Below are positions 26,377 through 34,925 of a DNA stretch of 52,348 nucleotides, piece after piece. Where the stretch lies: positions 1-52,348 of the forward strand of contig CAMHEZ010000016.1 of NCBI GenBank assembly GCA_946184295.1, read 5' to 3'. The DNA is from an uncultured Clostridia bacterium. GTDB taxonomy: Bacteria > Bacillota > Clostridia > Oscillospirales > Acutalibacteraceae. A model generated the notes under the pieces. That model saw nothing but the letters and a program-made list of their open reading frames with translations, was not told the origin of the DNA and did not search any database. Numbering within the stretch: position 1 is the first letter of the stretch; each line of letters begins with the position of its first letter. The translations under genes were made by a program, and so were the position numbers.

Positions 26377-27087
26377 TTGATTGTGGGGATGTTGGGCTGG
26401 GCCGATGTCCATGGCGTTTTCCGCGCTGCGGATCAAGCTCATGAGAGACGCGGCAAAGAGGGGATAGTCACCGCTAAGCGTTTCAAAAGTCATATGCAGC
26501 GCTTCCACACTTTCTACCGGCATCATGCCGCCGACACGTCCGCCCTTGCTAAGCGCGGTGATGTTTGCCTCCAGAATGCTCATGGAAGCGTCGGAAAAGC
26601 CGCGGAAACGGGAGTCCGGTACCGAGAAGAAACTTGGCGCATTGCCGGCGTTGGCCTGATAAAGAATGCGGAACATCTTGTAGACCGCCACCATCTCATA
26701 GAGCGCCACCTGATTGGTGAGATCAGCACAATCCACCTTTTGCAGCAGGTCAAAGAGAATATTCAGTGAATTGGCAATTAGTTTTTTATTGAGAACAGGG
26801 AGCGTGGAGCCTTTGAGCAGCTTGTCCTCGGCGGACTCCGGCTCGGGAATATCGTTGACCGTCAGGCGTGCGCCGTTGCGGTCGGAGGTGCGCCCCAAGA
26901 GGTAATCACACGAAACGCCATAGAAATCCGCCGCTTTGATAAGAAAATCCAGACCGCATTCCCTTGCACCGCGTTCATAATGCGAGAGCAGCGCCTGTGA
27001 AATGTCCAATGCGTCAGCGGCCTGTTTCTGGGTCAGCTTGCGTTCGGTTCGCAGCAGTGTAATGATTCTCGGAAAGCTGTCGTTCAA
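26374..27087 (-). CDS. XRE-type helix-turn-helix transcriptional regulator
   Basis: A 237-residue regulator. Residues about 5-62 are an XRE/Cro-type HTH (RTERKLTQKQAADALDISQ, then LLSHYERGARECGLD) followed by YGVSCDYLLGR, the usual end of that domain. The C-terminal about 150 residues are alpha-helical, unrecognised, and may sense a ligand or mediate dimerisation. The start is TTG at 27087, with GAGGTG 9 bases upstream; a longer form has no support. It is divergent from a histidine phosphatase gene, and direct repeats of AATGATAACA in the shared region are candidate operators. Confidence 0.85.
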   Translation of the reverse strand: MNDSFPRIITLLRTERKLTQKQAADALDISQALLSHYERGARECGLDFLIKAADFYGVSCDYLLGRTSDRNGARLTVNDIPEPESAEDKLLKGSTLPVLNKKLIANSLNILFDLLQKVDCADLTNQVALYEMVAVYKMFRILYQANAGNAPSFFSVPDSRFRGFSDASMSILEANITALSKGGRVGGMMPVESVEALHMTFETLSGDYPLFAASLMSLIRSAENAMDIGPAQHPHNQ

Positions 27088-27173
27088 TGCCGATTCACCT
27101 CGATCTTTGACGAATTTGATATGATGAACGTGCAGAAAGGGCAATAATTTTCATGACAATCCATCAATAACAC

Positions 27174-27202
27174 TTGATAATATGGAAAAGACAAGTTATA
27201 AT
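27174..27202 (+). promoter_or_regulatory. Sigma-A promoter of the histidine phosphatase gene
   Basis: TTGATA at 27174-27179 and TATAAT at 27197-27202 with a 17-bp spacer; transcription would start near 27209 and run through the opposing promoter before the gene at 27315. Confidence 0.78.
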
Positions 27203-27246
27203 AAAAGTAATCTTTTTCCATGTGTGATTTGATACCGAATAGTATT

Positions 27247-27292
27247 AATGATAACATAAACCGCTTGTTATTTCAAGTGGAAATGATAACAA
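27247..27292. promoter_or_regulatory. Minus-strand promoter of the XRE gene with candidate operator repeats
   Basis: On the minus strand TTGAAA (27276-27271) and TATCAT (27253-27248) are 17 bp apart and point to the XRE gene. The same segment holds AATGATAACA twice as direct repeats (27247-27256 and 27282-27291, 35 bp apart) and an inverted pair TTGTTAT (27265-27271) / ATAACAA (27286-27292) over the -35 box, suitable for a repressor. Confidence 0.55.
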
Positions 27293-27314
27293 ATTGTCAT
27301 TTGGAGGCAGTTTT

Positions 27315-27992
27315 ATGAAAACTTACCAAATTCATTTTCTCAGGCATGGAATAACTGACGGAAATATACACGGACAATACATCGGCAGTAAGGATTTGCC
27401 GTTGAATGATGCAGGGATACAGGACATCAAAACGCTTGATGCAACTTATGTTTACCCCGGTGCGGCGGCATATTTCACCAGTCCCATGCAGCGCTGCAAG
27501 CAGACACTGTCGCTCATTTATCCCAACGCCAATCCCTTGGAAATCGACGCCTTCCGTGAGTGCGATTTTGGTGAATTTGAGGGACTGACCGCCGAGGATC
27601 TGAAGGACAACGCGGACTTTGCCGCGTGGCTGGCCTCCGACGGGCAGGCTGCTCCGCCAAGCGGGGAGTCCGGCGCGGATTTCGGGCGGCGTGTGTGTGA
27701 GGCCTTTGAGAAAATTGTCGAGGCTATGATGAAGACCGCGATTCCTTCCGTGGTGGTGGTGACGCACGGCGGCGTGATAGCCACGATTCTCGCGCAGTAC
27801 GGCCTGCCCGAAGCGAGCATGGCGGAATGGGGCATGGCGCCGGGCTGCGGGTATTCCATCAGGATTCACCCACAGATTTGGACGGCGGCGCGGAAGGTGG
27901 AGGTGTTTCAGACCCTCCCGCTTCCCAAAGAGACAGACGATGACGATTATGACGAGGAATATTTTATCGCGGACGCCGGAGAATCGTTGTAA
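27315..27992 (+). CDS. Histidine phosphatase family protein (phosphoglycerate-mutase-like)
   Basis: A 225-residue member of the histidine phosphatase superfamily. The catalytic motif reads FLRHGITDGN (RHG at about residues 8-10), with the second arginine in SPMQRCKQT (about 57), the acidic EFEGL region and the second histidine in VVVTHGGV (about 153). Such proteins remove phosphate from small molecules (for example the alpha-ribazole phosphatase or broad sugar phosphatase groups); the substrate cannot be told. The last about 25 residues are very acidic (ETDDDDYDEEYF). ATG 27315 has TTGGAGG 7 bases upstream. Confidence 0.87.
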   Translation: MKTYQIHFLRHGITDGNIHGQYIGSKDLPLNDAGIQDIKTLDATYVYPGAAAYFTSPMQRCKQTLSLIYPNANPLEIDAFRECDFGEFEGLTAEDLKDNADFAAWLASDGQAAPPSGESGADFGRRVCEAFEKIVEAMMKTAIPSVVVVTHGGVIATILAQYGLPEASMAEWGMAPGCGYSIRIHPQIWTAARKVEVFQTLPLPKETDDDDYDEEYFIADAGESL

Positions 27993-28014
27993 TGCGTGTC
28001 ATATTGGTTGCAAA

Positions 28015-28054
28015 CAAAAAACAGCCCGCCGCAGGTGGAGAAACGGCAGGCTGT
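28015..28054 (-). terminator. Terminator of the HPr-like gene
   Basis: The stem ACAGCCCGCC / GGCAGGCTGT (one mismatch) is followed, on the minus strand, by a run of T (A run at 28015-28021 on the plus strand). Confidence 0.8.
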
Positions 28055-28082
28055 TGAGGGAATGGCGGTTTGATAAAGGAAC

Positions 28083-28316
28083 TTATGCGATATACTTGTC
28101 AATCTTTGCGAGGAAATCCTTGGCTTCGTTCTGGTCGGCGTGAATGCCGAGCGTGACCTCACTGCCGAGATCAAGGCCAAACACGGAGAGAATGGACTTG
28201 GCGTCGGCGACGTAGCGCCCCGCAATCAGGTCGATATCAAACGGCTGCTTGGTGGTAAGATTGACAAATTCTTTTATCTCATTGGCAGATGTGAAAGCAA
28301 TGGTTTTTTTAATCAT
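28083..28316 (-). CDS. HPr-fold protein lacking the active-site histidine (Crh-like)
   Basis: A 77-residue protein with the HPr fold. The C-terminal half is clear: RYVADAKSILSVFGLDLGSE aligns with the HPr helix holding regulatory Ser46 (the Ser of AKSI). At the N-terminus, where HPr has the phosphorylated His15 in a GxHARP motif, this protein reads SANEIKEFVN, with no His. It therefore cannot pass phosphate in the sugar phosphotransferase system but could still be phosphorylated on the serine by an HPr kinase, as is known for Bacillus Crh, a partner of the catabolite regulator CcpA. It has its own consensus promoter and a leader hairpin. Confidence 0.88.
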   Translation of the reverse strand: MIKKTIAFTSANEIKEFVNLTTKQPFDIDLIAGRYVADAKSILSVFGLDLGSEVTLGIHADQNEAKDFLAKIDKYIA

Positions 28317-28368
28317 GAGTAGTTATCCCCTTCCAAAAATAACGCGAGAAAACATCTATATAAAAGCC

Positions 28369-28404
28369 CGGGAGCATTGGCCGCGGTGGACGTGACCGCT
28401 CCCG
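28369..28404 (-). promoter_or_regulatory. Hairpin in the leader of the HPr-like gene
   Basis: CGGGAGC (28369-28375) pairs with GCTCCCG (28398-28404); the loop can pair internally. On the minus strand it is followed by GGCTTTTATA. It lies between the promoter and the ribosome-binding site and could be a leader attenuator or stabiliser. Confidence 0.5.
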
Positions 28405-28415
28405 AAGCTAGCAAC

Positions 28416-28444
28416 ATTATAATTCTTTGTTAATCTTTTGTCAA
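28416..28444 (-). promoter_or_regulatory. Sigma-A promoter of the HPr-like gene
   Basis: On the minus strand TTGACA (28444-28439) and TATAAT (28421-28416) are separated by 17 bp, a consensus promoter. The leader is about 90 nt. Confidence 0.88.
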
Positions 28445-28559
28445 TGTGCAAAACCACAGACAAATCCTGCACCTTGCGTTGGGAATCTATGGATAACGCA
28501 AAAAATCGACGAATTGTGCAAGGTTTCGAAGGTATCCGACAAGGAGGTTTTTTAAAAAA

Positions 28560-29048
28560 ATGGAACGACGCGACAAGATCAATTATTATCTGGATCTGGC
28601 CGAGATGGTCTCGCAGCGTGGGACTTGTTTACGGCGGCGGTTCGGCGCGGTCATCGTCAAAAATGACGAGGTGATTTCGACGGGTTATGTGGGCGCGCCG
28701 CGCGGTCGGAAAAACTGCACTGATATAGGACGGTGTATCCGTGAAGAACTGCAAATTCCCCGCGGTGAGCGGTATGAGCTGTGCCGCAGCGTTCATGCTG
28801 AGCAGAATGCTATCATCAGTGCCTCGCGCAACGAAATGATCGGCAGCTCGCTCTTTCTGGTCGGGCTGGACGCCGTGACGGGCGAATATGTCGAAAATGC
28901 CAATTGTTGTTCCATGTGTAAGCGCATGATTATCAATGCGGGCATTCAGCACGTTTATATCCGTGACAATGAGGACGACTACCGCCGGATTGACGTGCAG
29001 GAATGGATTGACAACGACGAATCCGTCGCCGGTATTTTGGGATATTAA
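28560..29048 (+). CDS. Deoxycytidylate (dCMP) deaminase family protein
   Basis: A 162-residue zinc-dependent deaminase, expected to convert dCMP to dUMP for thymidylate synthesis. The zinc site is visible as HAEQN (about residue 80; His and the catalytic Glu) and CCSMCKRMI (about 120; two Cys). RRFGAVIVKNDEVISTGYVG and GAPRGRKNCTDIG are typical of the dCMP/ComEB type. AAGGAGG lies 12 bases before the ATG. Its last two stop-codon bases are the first bases of repeat copy C. No clear promoter was seen upstream. Confidence 0.88.
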   Translation: MERRDKINYYLDLAEMVSQRGTCLRRRFGAVIVKNDEVISTGYVGAPRGRKNCTDIGRCIREELQIPRGERYELCRSVHAEQNAIISASRNEMIGSSLFLVGLDAVTGEYVENANCCSMCKRMIINAGIQHVYIRDNEDDYRRIDVQEWIDNDESVAGILGY

Positions 29049-29235
29049 GCGAAGCGCGGGGAGTCCTAGCTGTTAACAAGCAACAGCTTGGGGTGCTGGC
29101 GCCTCTTGGCGGGTCAAGGGCAGAGCCCTTGCAGGGAGTGGGACAGCGTCCCACAAGGCAAAGCGTAGCTTTGCCGAGCGAAACACACTTGGTTGTCAGT
29201 ACAGTTGGGCGAATCTGATCAAAGCTCCAATCAAA
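29048..29235 (+). repeat. Dispersed multi-hairpin repeat, copy C
   Basis: Begins AGCGAAGCGCGGG inside the stop codon of the dCMP deaminase gene. Hairpins: AGCTGTTAACAAGCAACAGCT, AAGGGCAGAGCCCTT, GTGGGACAGCGTCCCAC and GGCAAAGCGTAGCTTTGCC. Ends GGGCGAAT...AGCTCCAATCAAAA. It precedes the promoter of the calcium ATPase gene. Confidence 0.85.
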
Positions 29236-29264
29236 ATTGTTTTCTCTGTTTTCACAGAATTGTC

Positions 29265-29293
29265 TTGACAAATGGGGAATCTTGGCGTATAAT
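29265..29293 (+). promoter_or_regulatory. Sigma-A promoter of the calcium ATPase gene
   Basis: TTGACA at 29265-29270 and TATAAT at 29288-29293 with a 17-bp spacer; leader of about 105 nt. Confidence 0.88.
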
Positions 29294-29403
29294 TCAATCA
29301 AGTAAATGTCAAATGTCAATATGAAAGGTTCAAACGAACTTGAGATATTTTCAGATGATGTTTATTATATTCTTCAGTACAGGTATCAGGAGGTATCTAT
29401 TTC

Positions 29404-32088
29404 ATGAAAATCGTAGGCTTGACAGACGCTGAGGTTGCCGCGTCAAAGGCAAAATACGGCGACAACAGCATGACCGAGCAGCAGGGCGAGACGTTCTGGC
29501 AAAAGCTCCTCGGCAATTTCGGGGATCCGATGATTAAGATTCTTTGCTTTGCGCTCATCGTCAATGTAGTGCTGGTGGTGCTGGGCTATGCGGAGATTTA
29601 CGAGCCGGTGGGTATTGCGGCGGCGATTCTCATTGCGACGCTGGTTTCCACCTATTCCGAGTACAACAATGAGAACGCCTTCAAAAAGCTCCAGGAGGAA
29701 GCCTCCCGCATTATGTGCAAGGTCTACCGCAACGGCGAAATCGTCGAGGTGGCGATCAACAATCTGGTGGTCGGCGATTGCATTCTGCTCCAGTCGGGCG
29801 ACAAAATCCCCGCCGACGGCTTGCTGATCGACGGCGAGATCAAGGTCGATCAGTCGGTGCTCAACGGCGAGAGCAAGGAAGCCCGCAAGACGGCCATTCC
29901 CGAAGGCTATGTGGAGCCGGAGGAACCGATGGATTTCCTCAATGCGTATAAGGTCTTCCGCGGCGCAGTGGTTTGCTCCGGCAACGGCGTGATGCGCGTC
30001 ACGGTCGTGGGCGACAATTCCGTTTATGGCAAAATCGCCAGCGAGCTTCAGGCGGACGATGACAGAGAGTCTCCCTTGCAGGTCAAGCTCTCCGGACTGG
30101 CCAACGGCATCAGCAAGTTTGGCTACATGGGCGGTGCGCTTATCGCGCTCGCTTATCTGTTCCAGCAAATGCTGGTGATGAATCACTTCAACGGCGCGGA
30201 AATTGCTGCGTATTTTGCGAATACGGGCGTATGGGTTCACGATATTGTCAACGCGGTTATGTTCGCGGTTATCATCATCGTCATGGCGGTGCCGGAGGGC
30301 CTGCCGCTGATGGTGGCGCTGGTTTCGGCCATGAACATGAACAAGATGCTGAAAGACAACGTCCTTGTGCGCAAGATCGTTGGTATCGAAACTGCCGGCA
30401 GCCTGAATATCCTGTTCAGCGACAAGACCGGCACCATCACCAAGGGTAAGCTGGAGGTTGTCACCTTTATTAATGGCGATCTCAAAGAGTTCAGACACAT
30501 TACGGATATACCCGGAGAACTGGGTAACCTCATTACCCTGAGCATCAAGAACAACACCGATTCGGTTGTGTCGGGCGAGGGAGAGGACAGAAAGATCGTG
30601 GGCGGCAACGCTACTGAACGCGCTGTACTGGGTTTTGCGGTGGATACCGACAAGACATTCCATGCGCCCAAGGTCAATACAATTCCTTTCAACAGCACGA
30701 ATAAATATTCAGCTTCTACCGTCGAGGGTGATTATAATATTACGCTCATCAAGGGCGCACCTGAGAAGATGCTGAAAAAGTGTCAGTTTTTCTATGATGC
30801 CGACGGCAACAAGCAGCCGCTGACAAACGCTGCCGCGATTAACGCCAAGATGGACGAATTGGCCGAACGCGCTATTCGCGTGCTGGCGTTTGCCACGTCT
30901 GACAGTGTGATTACCGACGGCAATCTGCCGGAGGACGCCTGGACGCTGGTTGGTTTCGTGGGCATTCGCGATGAAGTGCGCCCCGAATCCATTCAGGCCA
31001 TCAAGGAAGTGCGCCACGCGGGTGTGCAGGTGGTCATGATTACCGGCGACCGCAAGGAAACCGCTGTGGCCATCGCCAAGGACGCAGGCATTCTGCGCAA
31101 GGACGATGATCTGGTCTATACTTCCGATGAGCTGGCCGGTATGAGCGACAAGGAAATCAAGAAGAACCTGCGCAAGATCCGCGTGATTGCCCGTGCACTG
31201 CCCACCGACAAGAGCCGTCTGGTGCGTCTGGCGCAGGAGCGCAATCTCGTAGTCGGCATGACGGGCGACGGCGTGAACGATTCCCCCGCTTTGAAGAAGG
31301 CCGACGTCGGCTTCGCGATGGGCGGTGGTACCGAGGTCGCCAAGGAGGCAGGCGATATCGTGATTCTCGACGACAACTTCCTCTCCATCGACAAGGCTAT
31401 TCTTTACGGCCGTACCATCTTCAACAGCATCCGCAAGTTTATTGTTTTCCAGTTGACTATCAATGTAGCGGCTGTGCTGATTTCCTTCATCTGCCCGTTG
31501 CTGCAATTGGATAACCCGCTTTCTGTTACGCAGATTCTGTGGGTCAACCTCGTGATGGATACGCTGGCGGCGCTGGCCTTCGGCGGCGAACCCGCACTCC
31601 GCCGTTTCATGAAGGAAAAGCCCAAGAAGCGCGACGAGAGCATCATCAGCAAGTCCATGTGGTCGTCGATTCTGGTAGGCGCAGGTTACACAGTGGCCAT
31701 GAGTCTGGTCTTCCTGCTGATGGGCGACAGATGGTTTTCCGATTGGGCGAGAGTGGACGGAATGCTCTCCGAAAATCATCTGACCGGCTATTTTGCCTTC
31801 TTCATTTTCACGGCTGTTTTCAATGCGTTTAATGCCCGTACGGAGGAAATCAACCTCTTTGACAATATCGGAAAGAACAAGAACTTCCTCAAGATCATGG
31901 CTCTGATCGCGGTGGTACAGGTGGCGCTGACCTATTTCGGCGGCGCTGTCTTCCGCTGCCACGGTATGACGTTGGCGCAGTGGGGCGTTGTGCTTCTGCT
32001 CTCCTTCACCATCATTCCCGTGGATCTCATCAGAAAGTGCATTGTCAAACTGGTTGCTCCCAAGCCGGAAAAGAAAACCGAGAAGTAA
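29404..32088 (+). CDS. Calcium-transporting P-type ATPase (PMCA-like, P2B)
   Basis: An 894-residue P2-type ion pump in the cell membrane, expected to export Ca2+ using ATP. TM4 carries AVPEGLPLMVALV (about residue 295, ion site), the phosphorylation motif is SDKTGTITKG (about 337), the nucleotide domain has KGAPEKML (about 455), and the hinge has TGDGVNDSPALKKADVG (about 619). An actuator domain with LNGES (about 155) and ten membrane segments complete the fold; TM5/TM6 show NVAAVL and NLVMDTLAALAFG. There is no long C-terminal calmodulin-binding tail. AGGAGG precedes the ATG. Single-gene transcript with its own promoter and terminator. Confidence 0.94.
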   Translation: MKIVGLTDAEVAASKAKYGDNSMTEQQGETFWQKLLGNFGDPMIKILCFALIVNVVLVVLGYAEIYEPVGIAAAILIATLVSTYSEYNNENAFKKLQEEASRIMCKVYRNGEIVEVAINNLVVGDCILLQSGDKIPADGLLIDGEIKVDQSVLNGESKEARKTAIPEGYVEPEEPMDFLNAYKVFRGAVVCSGNGVMRVTVVGDNSVYGKIASELQADDDRESPLQVKLSGLANGISKFGYMGGALIALAYLFQQMLVMNHFNGAEIAAYFANTGVWVHDIVNAVMFAVIIIVMAVPEGLPLMVALVSAMNMNKMLKDNVLVRKIVGIETAGSLNILFSDKTGTITKGKLEVVTFINGDLKEFRHITDIPGELGNLITLSIKNNTDSVVSGEGEDRKIVGGNATERAVLGFAVDTDKTFHAPKVNTIPFNSTNKYSASTVEGDYNITLIKGAPEKMLKKCQFFYDADGNKQPLTNAAAINAKMDELAERAIRVLAFATSDSVITDGNLPEDAWTLVGFVGIRDEVRPESIQAIKEVRHAGVQVVMITGDRKETAVAIAKDAGILRKDDDLVYTSDELAGMSDKEIKKNLRKIRVIARALPTDKSRLVRLAQERNLVVGMTGDGVNDSPALKKADVGFAMGGGTEVAKEAGDIVILDDNFLSIDKAILYGRTIFNSIRKFIVFQLTINVAAVLISFICPLLQLDNPLSVTQILWVNLVMDTLAALAFGGEPALRRFMKEKPKKRDESIISKSMWSSILVGAGYTVAMSLVFLLMGDRWFSDWARVDGMLSENHLTGYFAFFIFTAVFNAFNARTEEINLFDNIGKNKNFLKIMALIAVVQVALTYFGGAVFRCHGMTLAQWGVVLLLSFTIIPVDLIRKCIVKLVAPKPEKKTEK

Positions 32089-32117
32089 GTTATAGATTGA
32101 CAGCATACAATTTTTCC

Positions 32118-32165
32118 AAAAGCCCGGTTCTCACCGCGTACTGCGCGGCGAGGCCGGGCTTTTTG
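32118..32165 (+). terminator. Rho-independent terminator after the calcium ATPase gene
   Basis: AAAAGCCCGG pairs with CCGGGCTTTT; inner CCGCG/CGCGG region; ends in TTTTTG. Confidence 0.93.
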
Positions 32166-32258
32166 TGCAGGGGGAAGAGAATGACAATACTGTGTGTGGA
32201 TTTTGTGTATAATTTCTAAATTTAGACAAAACAATGAATTTGTCGTATGGGGAATGGG

Positions 32259-32288
32259 TTGACATGGTCAAGATAATTATGTTATAAT
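32259..32288 (+). promoter_or_regulatory. Sigma-A promoter of the citrate synthase gene
   Basis: TTGACA at 32259-32264 and TATAAT at 32283-32288 with an 18-bp spacer. Confidence 0.85.
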
Positions 32289-32353
32289 ATTTGCAGGAAC
32301 ATATTCATTGAATTGCATAATTATAAGTATGCGAAGTCATAAGGAGGCCAAAA

Positions 32354-33685
32354 ATGACAGAAAAGGAACTCAGAGATTATACAGCAGGCAAGAAGGGTCT
32401 GTGTATTGCCAACGACACCATTTCGGATATTTTATTCAAGGAATACGGCGTCAATCGCGGTCTGCGCGATGAAAAGGGCAAGGGCGTGCTGGCGGGTCTT
32501 ACCAACATTTCCAAGATCGTATCCTTCAAAAATATCGACGGTGAAAACAGGCCCTGTGACGGCGAACTGTGGTATCGCGGCTATAATGTGAATACGCTGA
32601 TTCAATCCTTGCGTGAGGACGAATTTGGCTTTGAAAAGACGGCGTATCTGCTGGTGTTCGGTCAGAAGCCGAGCGCCGAGGAAGAGGCGGAATTCTGCCG
32701 CGTGCTGGGCGAGTGCAAGAAGCTTCCGGTCAACTTTACCCGCAACGTCATCATGGAAGGCCCTTCGAAGGATATCATGAATTCCATGACCAAGAGCATC
32801 CTCACGCTGGCTTCCTATGACGACGAAGTCAATTCGGGGACGCTGGAAAGCTGCATTCGCCAGTGTATGGAGCTGATTGCGGTATTCCCCATGCTCGCGG
32901 TCTACGGCTACCACGCCTACAATCATTACGAAAATGACGAGAGCATGTATATTCACCGCCCGATTCCCGAACTGTCTACCGCCGAGAATATTCTGAGAAT
33001 GCTGCGACCCGACAGTTCCTACACCAAGCTCGAAGCCAAGGTACTCGACGTGGTGCTGATGCTGCATATGGAGCATGGCGGCGGCAATAATTCCACTTTC
33101 ACAACCCGTGTCGTGACGTCTTCCGGCTCTGATACCTATTCGTCCATCGCCGCGGCTATGTCCTCTCTGAAAGGACCCAAGCACGGCGGCGCCAACATCA
33201 AGGTCATGGAGATGATGGAGGACATCCGCGCCCATGTGTCTGACAAGACAAACCGCGCGGAAGTGCAGGCGTATCTTTCCAAAATTCTCGACGGGACGGC
33301 TTTTGATGGCAAGGGGCTGATTTATGGCATGGGTCACGCGGTCTATTCCGTGTCCGACCCCCGCGAGCGGATTCTGAAATCCTATGTGGAGGCGCTGGCC
33401 AGCGCCAAGCATGAGCATGAAAACATCACGCTTTACAATATCATCGAGGAAGAAGCGCCCAAGCTCATCGCCGAGAAACGCCACATTTACAAGGGCGTGA
33501 GTCCGAATGTGGATTTCTACAGCGGCTTTGTGTATGAGATGCTGGGCATTCCGGTGGAGCTCTACACACCGCTTTTCGCCATTGCCCGCATTGTCGGCTG
33601 GAGCGCCCACCGCATCGAGGAAATGATCGGCATGAACAAGATCATTCGCCCGGCCTACATGAGTGTCATGGAGGAAATCGAATAA
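32354..33685 (+). CDS. gltA: Citrate synthase
   Basis: Condenses oxaloacetate and acetyl-CoA to citrate; in fermenting Clostridia mainly for glutamate synthesis. The 443-residue protein has the first catalytic His in MLHMEHGGGNNSTFT (about residue 239), GPKHGGANIKVMEMM with the second conserved His (about 277), YGMGHAVYSVSDPR (about 327) with the third, and catalytic Asp in SPNVDFYSGFVYEMLGI (about 386). AAGGAGG lies upstream of the ATG. No aconitase or isocitrate dehydrogenase gene is adjacent; TerD genes follow. Confidence 0.95.
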   Translation: MTEKELRDYTAGKKGLCIANDTISDILFKEYGVNRGLRDEKGKGVLAGLTNISKIVSFKNIDGENRPCDGELWYRGYNVNTLIQSLREDEFGFEKTAYLLVFGQKPSAEEEAEFCRVLGECKKLPVNFTRNVIMEGPSKDIMNSMTKSILTLASYDDEVNSGTLESCIRQCMELIAVFPMLAVYGYHAYNHYENDESMYIHRPIPELSTAENILRMLRPDSSYTKLEAKVLDVVLMLHMEHGGGNNSTFTTRVVTSSGSDTYSSIAAAMSSLKGPKHGGANIKVMEMMEDIRAHVSDKTNRAEVQAYLSKILDGTAFDGKGLIYGMGHAVYSVSDPRERILKSYVEALASAKHEHENITLYNIIEEEAPKLIAEKRHIYKGVSPNVDFYSGFVYEMLGIPVELYTPLFAIARIVGWSAHRIEEMIGMNKIIRPAYMSVMEEIE

Positions 33686-33739
33686 TCATATCAGACGCGT
33701 TCCGGACGCGTACCGCAGGAAGAAAAGGGGTTGAAGCAT

Positions 33740-34303
33740 TTGGCAGTGAATTTGCGAAAAGGGGAGAGGGTTGCCCTTTCCTCACAGAGCAGCAAGGTCA
33801 ACGGCATTATCGTCGGGCTGGGCTGGGACAGCGCCAAATTCGGCGGCGAAACAGTGGATTGCGACGTATCGGCCATTCTTTGCGGTCTCGACCGCAAGGC
33901 GTATGATGTGATTTACTTCGGCAGAATGCGCAGTCAGAATGATGCGGTGGTTTATACGGGTGACAGCCGCACCGGCGAGGGTGACGGTGAAAACGAGCAG
34001 ATTTACATCAATTTCACCAAGCTGCCTCCCAATGCGGGTCTGATTGCCATTGCGGTCAATATCTATGACGCGAAGGCCAAACGGCAGCATTTCGGCATGA
34101 TTAACAACGCGTTTATCCGTGTACGCAACTGGAAAACCGGCGCGGAAATGTGCCAATTTAACCTGACCGATAATTACAGCGGCATGACGGGCATTATTGC
34201 GGCCGAGATTCTGCGCAGTGCGGATGGCTGGGACTTTGTTCCCAGCGGACAGGCGATTGCGGAGGCCAGCCGCTTGCAGTCTATCGTGAAGTTGTACCAG
34301 TAA
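33740..34303 (+). CDS. TerD family protein (first of a pair)
   Basis: A 187-residue TerD-domain protein. It begins MAVNLRKGERVALSS, the usual TerD start; has GLGWDSAKFGGETVDCDVSA, the first calcium-site region; and GDSRTGEGDGENEQI, the second, with acidic residues typical of the calcium-binding TerD fold. Start is TTG 33740 with AAGGGG 8 bases upstream. TerD proteins occur in stress and tellurite-resistance clusters (with TerC, TerZ, TelA), none of which are adjacent here. It probably acts with the second TerD gene that follows after 30 bases. Confidence 0.87.
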   Translation: MAVNLRKGERVALSSQSSKVNGIIVGLGWDSAKFGGETVDCDVSAILCGLDRKAYDVIYFGRMRSQNDAVVYTGDSRTGEGDGENEQIYINFTKLPPNAGLIAIAVNIYDAKAKRQHFGMINNAFIRVRNWKTGAEMCQFNLTDNYSGMTGIIAAEILRSADGWDFVPSGQAIAEASRLQSIVKLYQ

Positions 34304-34333
34304 AACGAAAACGGGAAAGGAGCCAGATGATCT

Positions 34334-34912
34334 ATGAAGCAGCAATTGCATCCGAATGTAAACTATATTCGCACGGCGCTGTCGTGGGATTCCGAGGGAA
34401 AGCCGGATTGTGACCTCGACCTGTCGGCCTTTTTGCTCAACAGCGACAGCAAGGTGCGCGGCGACGATGATTTGATTTATTACAATACCGAAGTGGCGCT
34501 GTTCGCCGATCAAGCTTTTATTCACGGAGGCGACAGCCGCCGCGGCTCGGCGGGAGACGGTATCGACGAAACCATTTTGGCGGTGTTGGACAAAATTGAC
34601 GAGGATATCTGCCGCGTGGCGTTTTGTGTGACGGTCGTCTCGGCCGCAGAAAAGCAATGTTTCTCTTCGGCCAATCACGCGGTTTTTACGGCGAGCATTG
34701 TGGAGGATCCCTTTGAAAAAGAAGGAACCGAGCTTTGCCGGGTAGATCTGATTCAGGATCATGCCGACTGCATTGGCGCGGTAGTGTTTGATTTGTGCCG
34801 CACGCCTGACGGCTGGGCCTATGATGTACGCAACGAATCTGTCCCGGGCGGTCTGGCGGAGCTGTGCGAGCAATTCGGTATGACTGTTGCGGTCAGCAAA
34901 ACAAACAATTGA
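34334..34912 (+). CDS. TerD family protein (second of a pair)
   Basis: A 192-residue TerD-domain protein, divergent from the first (NYIRTALSWDSEGKPDCDLD with SAFLLNSD, then IHGGDSRRGSAGDGIDETI). The acidic calcium-site residues are kept. It lacks the MAVNLxKG start of the first copy and instead begins MKQQLHPNVN, so it may be of the TerX/TerZ-like arm type. GAAAGGAG lies upstream. Same transcript as the first TerD gene; a strong terminator follows. Confidence 0.85.
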   Translation: MKQQLHPNVNYIRTALSWDSEGKPDCDLDLSAFLLNSDSKVRGDDDLIYYNTEVALFADQAFIHGGDSRRGSAGDGIDETILAVLDKIDEDICRVAFCVTVVSAAEKQCFSSANHAVFTASIVEDPFEKEGTELCRVDLIQDHADCIGAVVFDLCRTPDGWAYDVRNESVPGGLAELCEQFGMTVAVSKTNN

Positions 34913-34925
34913 CAGCAAAACAAGC

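Noticed and set aside
26374-26769. Plus-strand frame opposite the XRE regulator
   Set aside because: No ribosome-binding site and no family resemblance, and it overlaps the regulator and its terminator.
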